Below, one piece after another: positions 1-9,088 of a DNA stretch of 64,000 nt. Position numbers and translations under genes: made by a program. The DNA lies in the NCBI RefSeq assembly GCF_900102885.1, contig NZ_FNGE01000002.1, positions 248,001 through 312,000 on the forward strand. Reading direction: 5' to 3'. The DNA is from Paracoccus chinensis (GTDB lineage: Bacteria; Pseudomonadota; Alphaproteobacteria; Rhodobacterales; Rhodobacteraceae). The notes below the pieces were generated by a model. It was not told the origin of the DNA and did no database searches. It worked only from the letters and a program-made list of their open reading frames with translations. Each line of letters starts with the position of its first letter. Within the stretch, counting starts at the first letter, position 1.

Positions 1-240
1 GCGCCGGGCAAGGGCGCGATCTTCTCGATGACGATGGAAGGGGCGCATGCCCATGACATCTCGACGATCCTCGACCAGCGCGGCATCGCCGTGCGGGCGG
101 GGACGCATTGCGCCATGCCCCTGATGCAGCATTACGGCATCCCCGCCTCGGCCCGCGCGAGCTTTGCCATGTACAACACCCGCGAGGACGTGGACGCCCT
201 TGTCTCGGGGCTCGAGTTCTGCCGCGAGCTTTTCGCCTGA
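1..240 (+). CDS. sufS: Cysteine desulfurase SufS, C-terminal fragment (5' end outside window)
   Basis: This is the last 79 codons of a group II, PLP-dependent cysteine desulfurase. The enzyme removes sulfur from cysteine and hands it to the SUF iron-sulfur assembly machinery in the cytoplasm. The fragment carries the active-site loop [10 protein letters not shown] (Cys37 of the fragment is the persulfide-forming cysteine), followed by the family signature [12 protein letters not shown] and a regular C-terminus. The reading frame is open from base 1, so the gene starts upstream of the window. The rest of the suf operon would be expected on that side. Confidence 0.87.
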   Translation, partial: APGKGAIFSMTMEGAHAHDISTILDQRGIAVRAGTHCAMPLMQHYGIPASARASFAMYNTREDVDALVSGLEFCRELFA

Positions 241-242
241 CC

Positions 243-257
243 GCAACGGTTTCTTAA
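243..257. promoter_or_regulatory. Degenerate CtrA-like site upstream of the transglycosylase gene
   Basis: The sequence is GCAA-N7-TTAA, with one perfect TTAA half-site and one degenerate half-site. It shares CAACG(G/C)TTTCTTAAG at 14 of 15 positions with a site upstream of recA (6405-6419). It lies about 50 bases before the transglycosylase start. CtrA binding is an inference from the half-site, the spacing and the shared sequence only. Confidence 0.3.
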
Positions 258-304
258 GCCTGCGCTGCTATCCCGGGCCCGTGAAGGGCAAGGGGGGGGC
301 GCAG

Positions 305-1129
305 ATGCGGCTGATGGGGCTTCTGGCGCTGCTGCTCTGGCTGCCGCTGACGCCCATGGCACAGGCCGCTACTGACCCGGCCGACCAGCCCGCGGCCGTC
401 TGCGAATGGGCGGCCATGACGGCGGCGGCCGAAATGGGCGTGCCGCCCGACATCCTGGGCGCGCTGACCCTGACCGAAACCGGCCGCCGCCGCGGCGGCG
501 TCGTCCGCCCTTGGGCCTGGAGCGTGAATGCCGAGGGCGCGGGCAGCTGGTTCGACGACCCGGCCGAGGCGCTGGCCTTTGCGCAGGACCGCATCGACCA
601 GGGCCGGCCGAACATGGACATCGGCTGTTTCCAGTTGAACTACCGCTGGCATGGCGAGAACTTTCCTTCCGTGGTCGAGATGTTCGATCCGCTGGAAAAC
701 GCCCGCTACGCCGCCCGCTTCGTCCGCGACCTTTATGCCGAGACGGGCGACTGGCGCCGCGCGGCCGGAGCCTTCCATTCCCGCACGGCGGTTCATGCGA
801 ACAGGTATCTCGCGCGCTTTGACGACCTGCGCGCGACCTTCCGAAAACGTGGCTTCGAAGGGATGACCGGCACGCCCGAGACCTACAACGACTTCGCCTT
901 GGCGGCCCCCGTTGCGCCCGAGAAGGTGGCCCGTGCCCGTCAGAGGCTGACCCTGCTGGGCGCGCCCTTGGGGTCGGAAAGGACGGGCTCGCCCGGCTCG
1001 CTGGCGGTGGTGGCGCCGGGGCGGGGGGCGCTGATCGGCCTCAGCCGCGGGGCGCTGATCGGCCCGCGCGAGGCGCTGGCCGACGCGGTCGAGCCCCCGC
1101 CCGATCCTGCCCCGTCCGAGGCGCTGTAG
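305..1129 (+). CDS. Secreted lytic transglycosylase, SLT-domain protein
   Basis: The 274-residue protein probably cleaves the MurNAc-GlcNAc bond of peptidoglycan in the periplasm. Residues 1-21 form a signal peptide (hydrophobic LLALLLWLPLTP, then AQA). The goose-lysozyme-like SLT fold follows: catalytic glutamate in TLTETGR (Glu58), the DIGCFQLNYRWHG motif, and the AGAFHS segment near the end of the domain. The tail is proline and glycine rich and holds a short duplication (RGALIG twice). I chose the ATG at 305 because a G-rich ribosome site precedes it and the signal peptide begins there; upstream in-frame codons would hide the signal. Rhodobacteraceae use similar small SLT proteins (such as SltF) to open the wall for the flagellar rod. 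The flagellar genes here lie 20 kb away, so that role is only possible. Confidence 0.75.
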   Translation: MRLMGLLALLLWLPLTPMAQAATDPADQPAAVCEWAAMTAAAEMGVPPDILGALTLTETGRRRGGVVRPWAWSVNAEGAGSWFDDPAEALAFAQDRIDQGRPNMDIGCFQLNYRWHGENFPSVVEMFDPLENARYAARFVRDLYAETGDWRRAAGAFHSRTAVHANRYLARFDDLRATFRKRGFEGMTGTPETYNDFALAAPVAPEKVARARQRLTLLGAPLGSERTGSPGSLAVVAPGRGALIGLSRGALIGPREALADAVEPPPDPAPSEAL

Positions 1130-1132
1130 CCG

Positions 1133-2779
1133 TCAGTCCAGCGATAGCGGAAAGGCGATGGTGATCACCATGCCATCCGCGCCGAAGTCGCGCGAGAAGG
1201 TGCCGTTCAGGTCACCCTCGATCAGCGCATGGATCAGTTGCGTGCCGAAGCCGCCCGCTTCGCCCTCCGTGCCGCCGGGCTGGGCCTCGGGCTCGATCCA
1301 GCGCAGGACCAGCCAGTCGGCCTCGCCGCGCTTTTCGACCTGCCATTCGATGCGGATCGTCAGGGCATCGGCTTCCGCGCTGTATTTCATGGCGTTGGTG
1401 CTGAGCTCATATGCCACCAGCCCCAGCGCCTGCGCCTCGCGCCCGTTCAGCCGCACGGGCGGGCCGCCCAGCATCGCCTCGGCCCGATCCGCCTCGACGA
1501 CCCCGCCGATCTCGGCCAGCAGCAGCGCGCGCAGGTCCGCCGAGTCGCGCCCGTCGCGGTTGATCGCGTCCTGCGCCTTGGCCATGGCCGAAAGCCGGGC
1601 GCCGAAGATCCGCCCGAACTCGGTCAGGTCCCTGGCCGAGCGCATGGTCTGGCGCGCGATGGCCTGGATGCGGGCAAGGTGGTTCTTGATCCGGTGCTGC
1701 ATCTCGCGCAGCAGAAGCGCGCGCTGCTCGGCCTCGCGCGCCGAAAGGGCCGCCGCCCGCTCGGCCTCGGCCAGCGCGCGCAGGAAGCTCCAGGTGGCCC
1801 CGCCCACGGCGATCACCAGCAGCAACGACAGCACGCCCACCATCAGGCTGGCCGAGCGGTCCCTCCATCCCGAGAAGCCAGGCGCGGGGGTCATGGTCAT
1901 CTGCCAGCGCCGGCCCGCGATCGGAATCTCGCGCGTGATCGCCTGCGCTGCTAAATTTGGCGGGATTTCCGCGGGGCTGTTGTCGAAAAGCGGCTGGTCG
2001 GGGGCAAGGGCGTCCACCGTCCGCAGGCTCATCGGAAGGCCGGGCAGGGTGGCCAGCACGGCGGCATGCAGGTCGCCCGCGCGGAAGGGGGAATAGACGA
2101 AGCCGCCGTCGCGCTGCTCGCTTCTCGCGAACAGCCCTGCGTGGGTCGGAGTGTAGATCAGGAAGCCCGTCTGCTTCTCGTCGGTGATCTCCTGCACCAG
2201 CTCGACCGGGCCGGTGGCCCGCGGCTCGCCGCTCTCGAGCGCCGCGATCATCGCCTCGCGGCGGGCAGGCTCGGAGAACATGTCATAGCCGAGCGCACGG
2301 CGGTTCCGCTCGTCCAGGGGCTCGAGCATGACGATGGGGCCGACGAAGGGCTGGTCGCCGGGGGGACGGGCCGCGATCTGGTGTCCATGCGCGGCCGCGA
2401 TCCGGTCACGCGCCTGCTCGGCCTCGGCCGTGGGCAGCAGCGCGGCAAAACCGATGCCCTGGATCCCCTGGTAGTTGCCCTGCAGGTCGAGCCCGGCGAC
2501 ATAGCGTGCGAACTCGGGCACCGTGACCGGCTCCACCTCCGCGTCGAACTGGCTGCGCGTGGCGCGCAGCAGCGCCACATGCTGGTTCATCCGCTGCTGA
2601 AGGCGGCTGGACACGAGATCGGCAAGCCGGGCGAAACGCATGGCGACGGCCTGGTTCTCCAGCCGGACGGTAGCCACGGTCAGCCCGAGGCCCAGCGCCA
2701 GCGTGACAAGCACGGCGCCCAACATCAGAACGGGCTGGCGGGCGCGTGTCATTCCGTGCTCGGGAAGGGAGGGCCGCAT
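1133..2779 (-). CDS. Membrane sensor histidine kinase, CHASE + HWE/HisKA_2 type
   Basis: The protein of about 548 residues has a transmembrane helix near residues 17-38, a periplasmic CHASE-like sensor region (roughly 60-300), a second transmembrane helix near 311-331, and a cytoplasmic kinase core. The phospho-acceptor box is REMQHRIKNHL (His362), the arrangement of HWE/HisKA_2 kinases rather than classical HisKA. The ATPase part has the N-box ELSTNAMKYSA and GFGTQLIHALIEGDLNG near the end. The signal sensed is unknown and no response regulator is adjacent. It lies about 225 bases downstream of cckA on the same strand, so readthrough is possible. The start is uncertain: ATGs at 2779 and 2752 both keep the first membrane helix and neither has a strong ribosome site. 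In this lineage such kinases often feed general stress or second-messenger outputs, but nothing here shows which. Confidence 0.78.
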   Translation of the reverse strand: MRPSLPEHGMTRARQPVLMLGAVLVTLALGLGLTVATVRLENQAVAMRFARLADLVSSRLQQRMNQHVALLRATRSQFDAEVEPVTVPEFARYVAGLDLQGNYQGIQGIGFAALLPTAEAEQARDRIAAAHGHQIAARPPGDQPFVGPIVMLEPLDERNRRALGYDMFSEPARREAMIAALESGEPRATGPVELVQEITDEKQTGFLIYTPTHAGLFARSEQRDGGFVYSPFRAGDLHAAVLATLPGLPMSLRTVDALAPDQPLFDNSPAEIPPNLAAQAITREIPIAGRRWQMTMTPAPGFSGWRDRSASLMVGVLSLLLVIAVGGATWSFLRALAEAERAAALSAREAEQRALLLREMQHRIKNHLARIQAIARQTMRSARDLTEFGRIFGARLSAMAKAQDAINRDGRDSADLRALLLAEIGGVVEADRAEAMLGGPPVRLNGREAQALGLVAYELSTNAMKYSAEADALTIRIEWQVEKRGEADWLVLRWIEPEAQPGGTEGEAGGFGTQLIHALIEGDLNGTFSRDFGADGMVITIAFPLSLD

Positions 2780-3004
2780 CGGCTGCTTCAGTCTGGGGAA
2801 GGGACGGGGAACCACCCGTGCCTTGACGGCTCCCCTACGCTGCGGGGAAAGTCCTGTCCATAGCGCCGCAAGGCCTCCCGGCCGGGCCTTGTCATTCGGC
2901 TGGTGCAGCAGGCCGGCATGGTCAGGCCCCGCAGTCCGCGCGCCCATTCGGTGGCCTTCGGCGCCTTGCGCCTCGCTTCTGCAACCGGCCGACCAAGGAA
3001 TGCG

Positions 3005-5101
3005 TCACTGCAAGGCAGCAGTCCCGCCGGCTTCGCCGCCATCGGCAGACTGGGCCGGGCCGGGGCGCCCGGCGAGATGGCTCTCGACGCTGGCGACCAG
3101 GTCGGTGAGAGAGAAGGGCTTGGGCAGGAACAGCGTGTTCGGGATCGCTGCGTTGCCGTCCGACAGGGTCGCGTCCATGTAGCCGGACATGAAGATGACA
3201 GGCGTGCCTTCGCGGTCGCGCAGGGCCGTGCGGACCCAGGCAGGGCCGTCCATGCCGGGCATCACGACATCGGTCACGAAGATGTCCACCGCCAGCGCGG
3301 CATCGGACAGGATCTCGAGCGCCCGCTCTCCGCTGTCGGCCTCGATGACGTCGAAGCCGTGCAGCTTGAGCGCGCGGGCGGCGAAGGCGCGCACGGGCGC
3401 CTCGTCCTCGACCAGCAGCACGGTGCGCCGCCGCTCATCGGGCAGGTCATCCAGGGCGGCGGGTGCCCGGGGCACAGGTTTGGCGGCGGTGGGCCGCGCG
3501 CGTTGGGCGGGGAAGTACAACGTGAAGGTGGTGCCCTCACCCGGGAGGCTGTCGCAGAAGATGTAGCCGCCCGTCTGCTTGACGATGCCATAGGCCGTGG
3601 ACAGCCCCAGGCCGGTGCCCTCGCCCTGCTTCTTCGTGGTGAAGAACGGGTCGAAGATCTTGTCCAGCGCCTCGGGTGGGATGCCGCACCCCTGGTCCGA
3701 GACGGTGATGCGGACGTATTCGCCCTTGGGGATGCTGGCCTGTTTCAGCGTCAGCCGGGACCGCAGGCGGACGTTCTCGGTGCGGATTGCAACCTCGCCG
3801 CCACCCGGCATGGCGTCGCGGGCGTTCACGACAAGGTTCATCAGCACCTGCTCGAACTGCCGGGCATCGGCGCGGATAGGGCGCAGCGAAGGGTCGTGCG
3901 TGACCGTGACGACAACCCGTTCGCCCACGAGCCGGTTCAGAAGATGGCTGAGGTCGGACAGCGTGTGGCGCAGGTCGATGAGCTGCGGCGTCAGCGTCTG
4001 CTTGCGCGAGAAGGCGAGCAGCTGGCGCACCAGCGCCGCCGCGCGGTTGGCGTTCTGCGAGATCTGGTGCAGGTCCGCGTAATCGGGGTCGGTGTTGTCA
4101 CGCCGCAGCATCAGCAGGTCGCAATGGCCGGTGATCGCCGTCAGCAGGTTGTTGAAGTCATGCGCGATGCCGCCCGCCAGCTGGCCGATGGCCTGCATCT
4201 TCTGGCTTTGCACGAACTGTGCCTCGAGCGTCTTGAGCGCGCTGACATCCGTCAGCACCGCCACGATGCGGTCCGTGCCGGGGCTTGCGCCCAGGGTGAC
4301 CTGCAGCGCGCGCTCGGGCTCTCCGGTGCGGGTCTGCAGCACCTCGCCCCGACCGGTGTCGCGGCCCTCGCGGACCTCGGCGATCCAGTCGCTCAGGGGA
4401 CGGCCGGGACCGTCCACCAGGTCGCCCAGGAAAGTGCCCCGGGCGACCGGGCCCAGCAGGGCCTGCGCGGCGAGATTGGCCGTGAGCACCTGTCCCGAGG
4501 CGTCGAGTTCCAGCAGCGCGATGGGCAGGTTCAGGTCGCCGAAGCCCATGCCGGGTCCCGCCGCCTGCACCGGGGGCACCGGATCGTGCTGCGGGGCCTC
4601 ATGCCGCCACAGTTGCAGGACCGTGCCGGGAATGCGGCGGGCCGTCAGGCAGGTGCCATCCCCGAGCGGCAAGCGCGCGGGCCGGTCGTCCCCGACGCGC
4701 GCCAGAAGCCCGGCTGCTGCTGCGGCAGGGCGTGCACGGTGGCGGGTCAGCAGCGCGGCGGCATCCCGGCCCGCCATGTCCTGCACCCGCTCTGCCTCGG
4801 CCGATTGAGCGCGGATGGCGCCCTGCGCATCGACGATCCAGGCGCAGCCCGGCTCGTCCCCGAGCATCCGCCGTGCAGCCCGGACCTGCCGCAGCAGCGC
4901 AAGCTCCGAGAAAAGCCGCTGCCCGGCGAAGATCCCCGCGAGCAGGTACCAGGCCATCGCGACGGTTCCCGCGACCACCAGCACCCGCGCGGACACCGTT
5001 TCCGGCGCAAGCGCCAGCCACACTGCGCCGAGAAGCGTCGGCAGCATCAGGACCGGCACCACCACGAGGCCGCGCGAAGGCAAGATCCCGTTTTGCTTCA
5101 T
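3005..5101 (-). CDS. cckA: Hybrid histidine kinase CckA
   Basis: The 698-residue hybrid kinase sits at the top of the CckA-ChpT-CtrA phosphorelay, which controls cell cycle, motility or gene transfer agents in alphaproteobacteria. Two membrane helices (about 11-31 and 38-58) precede PAS-like regions. The CckA signature follows: [20 protein letters not shown] with His314, then a HATPase domain ([20 protein letters not shown] and [18 protein letters not shown]). A C-terminal receiver domain carries [17 protein letters not shown] and the phospho-acceptor region [15 protein letters not shown] perfect CtrA-type site lies 46-60 bases upstream of the ATG. The RNA methyltransferase gene upstream is on the same strand, so cckA may be read from it, from its own promoter near the CtrA box, or from both. 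Confidence 0.92.
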   Translation of the reverse strand: MKQNGILPSRGLVVVPVLMLPTLLGAVWLALAPETVSARVLVVAGTVAMAWYLLAGIFAGQRLFSELALLRQVRAARRMLGDEPGCAWIVDAQGAIRAQSAEAERVQDMAGRDAAALLTRHRARPAAAAAGLLARVGDDRPARLPLGDGTCLTARRIPGTVLQLWRHEAPQHDPVPPVQAAGPGMGFGDLNLPIALLELDASGQVLTANLAAQALLGPVARGTFLGDLVDGPGRPLSDWIAEVREGRDTGRGEVLQTRTGEPERALQVTLGASPGTDRIVAVLTDVSALKTLEAQFVQSQKMQAIGQLAGGIAHDFNNLLTAITGHCDLLMLRRDNTDPDYADLHQISQNANRAAALVRQLLAFSRKQTLTPQLIDLRHTLSDLSHLLNRLVGERVVVTVTHDPSLRPIRADARQFEQVLMNLVVNARDAMPGGGEVAIRTENVRLRSRLTLKQASIPKGEYVRITVSDQGCGIPPEALDKIFDPFFTTKKQGEGTGLGLSTAYGIVKQTGGYIFCDSLPGEGTTFTLYFPAQRARPTAAKPVPRAPAALDDLPDERRRTVLLVEDEAPVRAFAARALKLHGFDVIEADSGERALEILSDAALAVDIFVTDVVMPGMDGPAWVRTALRDREGTPVIFMSGYMDATLSDGNAAIPNTLFLPKPFSLTDLVASVESHLAGRPGPAQSADGGEAGGTAALQ

Positions 5102-5146
5102 TCCTGCCTCAAGACCGATTCGCGCCCGACGATAACGCCCCGCCGG

Positions 5147-5161
5147 TTAAGCGTCGCTTAA
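5147..5161. promoter_or_regulatory. Perfect CtrA-type binding site upstream of cckA
   Basis: The bases TTAAGCGTCGCTTAA match the alphaproteobacterial CtrA consensus TTAA-N7-TTAA exactly and form a 17-bp palindrome (GTTAAGCG-T-CGCTTAAC, 5146-5162). The site overlaps the stop codon of the RNA methyltransferase gene and sits 46-60 bases before the cckA ATG. Its position suggests that CtrA controls its own upstream kinase. The consensus is established; binding at this site is inferred. Confidence 0.7.
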
Positions 5162-6309
5162 CGGAGGAGCTTCGCGAGGAAAAAACCGTCGCTTGCGGTC
5201 AGGGGCGTCCAGGTGACGGCCTCTTGCAGGCGAAACCCGGGATGCCGGGCCAAGAAGCCGGCGACCTGCTCCTCGTTCTCGCGCGCCAGCAGCGAGCAGG
5301 TCATGTAGGCCAGCGTGCCGCCGGGCCGCACATGAGCGGCGGCGCGGGCGAGGATCTCGGCCTGCGTGCGCGTCACCTGCGCGAGATCCTCGGGCGAGAG
5401 CCGCCATTTCGCGTCCGGCGTCCGCCGCCAGGTGCCCGAACCCGAGCAGGGCACATCCGTCACGACAAGGTCGAACTGGCCGTGCGGTCCTGCGGGGCCT
5501 GCCACCGTTATCCTCGCCCCCGCGCGAGCCGCGCGCGCGGGCAGGTCGCGCATCCGCGCGGGCGCGGCGTCCCAAGCCATTACCCGCGCGCCGCGCGCCG
5601 CCAGCGCCAGCGACTTGCCGCCGCCGCCCGCGCAATAGTCCAGCACCGTCGTCCCCAGCCCCACCTCCAGCGCGGCGCAGGCCATCTGCGGGGAAAGGTC
5701 CTGCAGTTCCACCAGCCCCGCGCTGTAGGCAGCCGAGGACTGGAGCCGCCGCTCTCCCAACGTCACGCGCAGGGCCGTCGCGCAGCGGGGATCTGGCTCG
5801 GCCTCGATACCCTCGGCGGCAAGGGCCGCCCGCGCGGACTCGGGCGTGGCACGGGCGAGATTCGCGCGCAGCCAGACCGGCGCGCGGTCCCGCAGCGCCT
5901 CGGCCACCGCCGGGAAATCGGGGCCGAGATCGGCTGAAAGCGCCTGCGCGATCCAGTCGGGCAGGTCGGCGGTCTCGGCCGGTGTCGGCGCCCGCCCGCC
6001 TGCGGCCTCGGCAGGCGTCAGGGGCGCCGGCGCGTGGCCTTCGCCCGTGAAAATCGTGGCCGGATCGGTCCCGGCCTCGCGCAGCGCCCCTAGGATCAGG
6101 CCGCGCCCGCTGTCGCCGCCTCCAAGGGCGGCGCGGCTGCGCCGTCGCCGCAGGGTGTCATAGACGAGGTCGCGCACGGCCGCCCGGTCGCCCGAGCCCG
6201 CAAAGCGGCTGCCGCGCGCCCAGCGGGTCAGTTGCGCCTCGGCGGGCTCACCCCGCAGGATGGCATCGAGAATCTGGATGGCCGCGGCGGCGCGGGCGGC
6301 TGGCGTCAT
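5158..6309 (-). CDS. RsmB/NOL1-family rRNA (cytosine-C5)-methyltransferase
   Basis: The 383-residue protein has an N-terminal NusB-like RNA-binding part and a C-terminal Rossmann methyltransferase. The SAM-binding loop is DYCAGGGGKSLALAARGA. The two catalytic cysteines of m5C enzymes are present in motif IV (DVPCSGSGTWRRTPDAKW) and motif VI (YMTCSLLARENE). The family makes 5-methylcytosine in rRNA (C967 of 16S in E. coli for RsmB). The exact target base here is inferred. It is the first gene of a minus-strand run followed 57 bases later by cckA, and its stop codon lies inside a CtrA-type palindrome. Confidence 0.85.
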   Translation of the reverse strand: MTPAARAAAAIQILDAILRGEPAEAQLTRWARGSRFAGSGDRAAVRDLVYDTLRRRRSRAALGGGDSGRGLILGALREAGTDPATIFTGEGHAPAPLTPAEAAGGRAPTPAETADLPDWIAQALSADLGPDFPAVAEALRDRAPVWLRANLARATPESARAALAAEGIEAEPDPRCATALRVTLGERRLQSSAAYSAGLVELQDLSPQMACAALEVGLGTTVLDYCAGGGGKSLALAARGARVMAWDAAPARMRDLPARAARAGARITVAGPAGPHGQFDLVVTDVPCSGSGTWRRTPDAKWRLSPEDLAQVTRTQAEILARAAAHVRPGGTLAYMTCSLLARENEEQVAGFLARHPGFRLQEAVTWTPLTASDGFFLAKLLR

Positions 6310-6404
6310 GGCCGCAGGCCGGCGCTGGGACGGGGGAAGGATAGGTGCATGGAAGCCAGTTTATCCCCCCGGCGCGCAGCCTCAAGACGACCTCCGAAAA
6401 CGGG

Positions 6405-6419
6405 TCAACGCTTTCTTAA
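6405..6419. promoter_or_regulatory. CtrA-like site upstream of recA
   Basis: TCAA-N7-TTAA differs from the CtrA consensus at one base. It shares CAACG(G/C)TTTCTTAAG at 14 of 15 positions with the site at 243-257. It lies between the divergent methyltransferase and recA genes, about 150 bases before recA. This assignment is tentative. Confidence 0.35.
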
Positions 6420-6494
6420 GAATCTTCCTTCAGACTGCGATTCAGAGGCGGCAAGTCCTTGTGGTCAGGGGCCGAAATCACCATCTGGGGGCCA

Positions 6495-6509
6495 GAACAT
6501 CAGGTGAAC
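6495..6509. promoter_or_regulatory. SOS box (LexA operator) of recA
   Basis: GAAC-ATCAGGT-GAAC is an exact match to the alphaproteobacterial LexA operator, the direct repeat GAAC-N7-GAAC (GTTC-N7-GTTC on the other strand). It lies 60-74 bases upstream of the recA start, where it would overlap the promoter and repress recA until DNA damage. The consensus is known for Rhodobacter and other alphaproteobacteria; the match is read directly. Confidence 0.85.
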
Positions 6510-6568
6510 AAGAGATGGCTGCGCCGCATCGTTGTGCACGGCCATGCGCTGCAATAGAGTAGGTGAAA

Positions 6569-7639
6569 ATGTCTGGGGCGAGCATCCTGAAGATGGACGA
6601 CAAACGCAGCGCGGACCGGCAGAAGGCGCTCGACAGCGCCCTGGCGCAGATCGAACGCCAGTTCGGCAAGGGCTCGATCATGAAGCTCGGCGCCGACAAC
6701 CCGGTGGCCGAGATCGAGGCGACCTCGACCGGGTCGCTGGGGCTGGACATCGCGCTGGGAATCGGCGGCCTGCCCAAGGGTCGCATCATCGAGATCTTCG
6801 GGCCGGAAAGCTCGGGGAAGACCACGCTGACGCTGCATGTGGTCGCCGAGGAACAAAAGAAGGGCGGCGTCTGCGCCTTCGTGGACGCGGAACATGCGCT
6901 TGATCCGCAATATGCCCGCAAGCTGGGCGTGAACCTGGACGAGCTGCTGATCTCGCAGCCCGACACGGGCGAGCAGGCGCTGGAGATCGTGGACACGCTG
7001 GTGCGATCCGGCGCGGTGAGCCTGGTCGTGGTCGACTCGGTCGCGGCGCTGACGCCCAAGTCCGAGATCGAGGGCGACATGGGCGACATGCAGATGGGCA
7101 GCCAGGCCCGCCTGATGAGCCAGGCGATGCGCAAGCTGACCGCCTCGATCGGCCGGTCGAACTGCATGGTGATCTTCATCAACCAGATCCGGATGAAGAT
7201 CGGCGTCATGTTCGGCAACCCCGAGACAACGACGGGCGGCAACGCGCTGAAGTTCTATGCCTCGGTGCGCCTCGACATCCGTCGCACGGGCTCGATCAAG
7301 GATCGTGACGAGGTCGTGGGCAACTCGACCAAGGTGAAGGTCGTCAAGAACAAGGTCGCGCCTCCGTTCAAGCAGGTCGAGTTCGACATCATGTACGGTG
7401 AAGGCATTTCGAAGGTCGGCGAGCTGATCGACCTCGGCGTCAAGGCCGGCGTGGTCGAGAAGTCGGGCGCCTGGTATTCCTATGGCGACGAGCGGATCGG
7501 GCAGGGGCGCGAGAACGCCAAGCAGTTCCTGCGAGACAATCCCCATGTCGCCACCGCCATCGAGGATCGCATCCGTGCCAGCCACGGGCTCGACTTCGGC
7601 GCGACCGAGAGCGACGACGAGGCCCTGACCGAGGAGTGA
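6569..7639 (+). CDS. recA: Recombinase RecA
   Basis: The 356-residue RecA is the strand-exchange protein of homologous recombination and the co-protease that triggers LexA self-cleavage. Hallmarks are the N-terminal [20 protein letters not shown], Walker [11 protein letters not shown], the [20 protein letters not shown] segment, loop L2 [20 protein letters not shown] and an acidic C-terminus ([10 protein letters not shown]). An in-frame GTG lies two codons upstream (6563). I prefer the ATG at 6569 because GAGTAGG is correctly spaced before it. The gene is single: a LexA operator precedes it and a hairpin terminator follows, so it is probably monocistronic and SOS-induced. Confidence 0.97.
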   Translation: MSGASILKMDDKRSADRQKALDSALAQIERQFGKGSIMKLGADNPVAEIEATSTGSLGLDIALGIGGLPKGRIIEIFGPESSGKTTLTLHVVAEEQKKGGVCAFVDAEHALDPQYARKLGVNLDELLISQPDTGEQALEIVDTLVRSGAVSLVVVDSVAALTPKSEIEGDMGDMQMGSQARLMSQAMRKLTASIGRSNCMVIFINQIRMKIGVMFGNPETTTGGNALKFYASVRLDIRRTGSIKDRDEVVGNSTKVKVVKNKVAPPFKQVEFDIMYGEGISKVGELIDLGVKAGVVEKSGAWYSYGDERIGQGRENAKQFLRDNPHVATAIEDRIRASHGLDFGATESDDEALTEE

Positions 7640-7696
7640 CCCTGCTGCCGGCCTCTGGGGGCCGGATGCCCTGTCGCCCCCATGATCCTGCTGCTT

Positions 7697-7724
7697 CGGG
7701 CGCCCCTATCGGGCGCCCGTTTTT
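7697..7724 (+). terminator. Rho-independent terminator of recA
   Basis: A GC-rich hairpin, CGGGCGCCC-ctat-GGGCGCCCG, is followed directly by a run of five T. It ends about 85 bases after the recA stop codon. Confidence 0.88.
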
Positions 7725-7791
7725 CTTTCTGGGACTGGCACTTGGCGGTGCAAGCAGGCAGGCTGGCCATGAGCCATCATGGAGACCGCCG

Positions 7792-9009
7792 ATGAGAACC
7801 GCCGCTTCCCTCCGCCTTGCGCTTGCCGCCCTTGCCCTTGCGGGGCCGGCGCTGGCCGAAACGTTCTATCGCCACGCGGAGGAGCCCATCGGGACGGTCG
7901 AGCAGATCTATGACGGCAACCTCTTGCCCGACGAAGCAGTTGCGACCTTCCGCAATATCCACCGGCTGTTCCCGACCCGCAGCATTCCCGCATCGGCCAG
8001 CCCGCGCGCGCTGGAGCCCTCGGGTCTGAAGCTGGGGCCGCTGGATCTGACTGTTGACGGCAAGAGCTATGACCTCGACGACGTCATCGCCCTAGACAGC
8101 ATCACCGGCCTGATCGTCCTGAAGGACGGCAAGCTGGTGACCGAGATCTACCAGCGCGGCAACGGCCCGGACACGCGCTGGATGTCGATGTCGCTGGCGA
8201 AGTCCGTCACCTCGACCCTGATCGGCGCCGCGATCCGCGACGGCGCCATCTCGGGCGAGGACGCGCTAGTCACCGACTATGTTCCCGCGCTGAAGGGCAG
8301 TGCCTATGATGGGGTGACGGTCGGCCAGATCCTGGCGATGACCTCGGGCGTCCAGTGGGACGAGACCTACACCGATCCGGCTTCGGACCGCCGGGCGCTG
8401 CTGGCCGCGCAGATTGCGCAGGAGCCGGGTGGGCTGATGAAGGTCATGGCGGCGCTGCCCCGTGCGGCCGAGCCGGGCGCGGTCCACACCTACTCGACCG
8501 GCGAGACCCAGGTCGCGGGCGAGATCGTGATCGGCGCCACCGGCAAGACCCTGTCGGACTACCTGGCCGAGAATATCTGGCAGCCCTACGGCATGGAGGC
8601 CGAGGCGAAATGGTGGCTGGACAGCCCCGAAGGGCATGAGATCGGCGGCAGCGGGTTGTCGGCCACGCTGCGCGACTTCGCCCGCTTCGGCCAGTTCTTT
8701 CTCGACGGCGGCATGATCGACGGCCAGCCGGTCCTGCCCGAGGGCTGGACGGATCGCGCGGGCCTGCCGATCACGCTGAATGACGGCAGCACGGCGGATT
8801 ACGGCCTGATGTGGTGGCCCGCCTGGACCGAGCAGTCAGTCGCGCACAAGGCCTATGCCGCCGTCGGCATCCAGGGCCAGAACATCTACATCGATCCTGC
8901 CGAGCGGGTGGTCATCGCCATGACCGCCGCCCAGCCCGAGCCCTTGGGCAAGGAGCCGGTCGACCCGATGGCCTTCTTTGACGCCGTGGTGAACGCGATC
9001 GGCAAATAA
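7792..9009 (+). CDS. Secreted serine hydrolase, beta-lactamase/DD-peptidase (class C) family
   Basis: The 405-residue protein has a signal peptide at residues 1-22 (hydrophobic LRLALAALALAGPALA) and a beta-lactamase fold of the class C/esterase/6-aminohexanoate hydrolase group. The nucleophile motif SxxK is in MSMSLAKSVTSTLIG (Ser134, Lys137). The second active-site motif is YSTGET (Tyr234), as in esterase-like members rather than the Y-A/S-N of true AmpC. The substrate is unknown: family members hydrolyse esters, peptides or amides, and this sequence alone does not predict antibiotic resistance. I chose the ATG at 7792 for its signal peptide; an open frame extends upstream without start support. 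Confidence 0.78.
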   Translation: MRTAASLRLALAALALAGPALAETFYRHAEEPIGTVEQIYDGNLLPDEAVATFRNIHRLFPTRSIPASASPRALEPSGLKLGPLDLTVDGKSYDLDDVIALDSITGLIVLKDGKLVTEIYQRGNGPDTRWMSMSLAKSVTSTLIGAAIRDGAISGEDALVTDYVPALKGSAYDGVTVGQILAMTSGVQWDETYTDPASDRRALLAAQIAQEPGGLMKVMAALPRAAEPGAVHTYSTGETQVAGEIVIGATGKTLSDYLAENIWQPYGMEAEAKWWLDSPEGHEIGGSGLSATLRDFARFGQFFLDGGMIDGQPVLPEGWTDRAGLPITLNDGSTADYGLMWWPAWTEQSVAHKAYAAVGIQGQNIYIDPAERVVIAMTAAQPEPLGKEPVDPMAFFDAVVNAIGK

Positions 9010-9088
9010 GGCCTCGGCGCGCGTTCTGGACAGGAAGGGGCGGCGGTCTTACATGTGACCGCTGCCAATCCCCGCAGGAATCCGTCCC

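Noticed and set aside
2869..2891. Hairpin CAAGGCC/GGCCTTG between cckA and the HWE kinase gene
   Set aside because: It has no T run on either strand and is of ordinary strength for this GC content.
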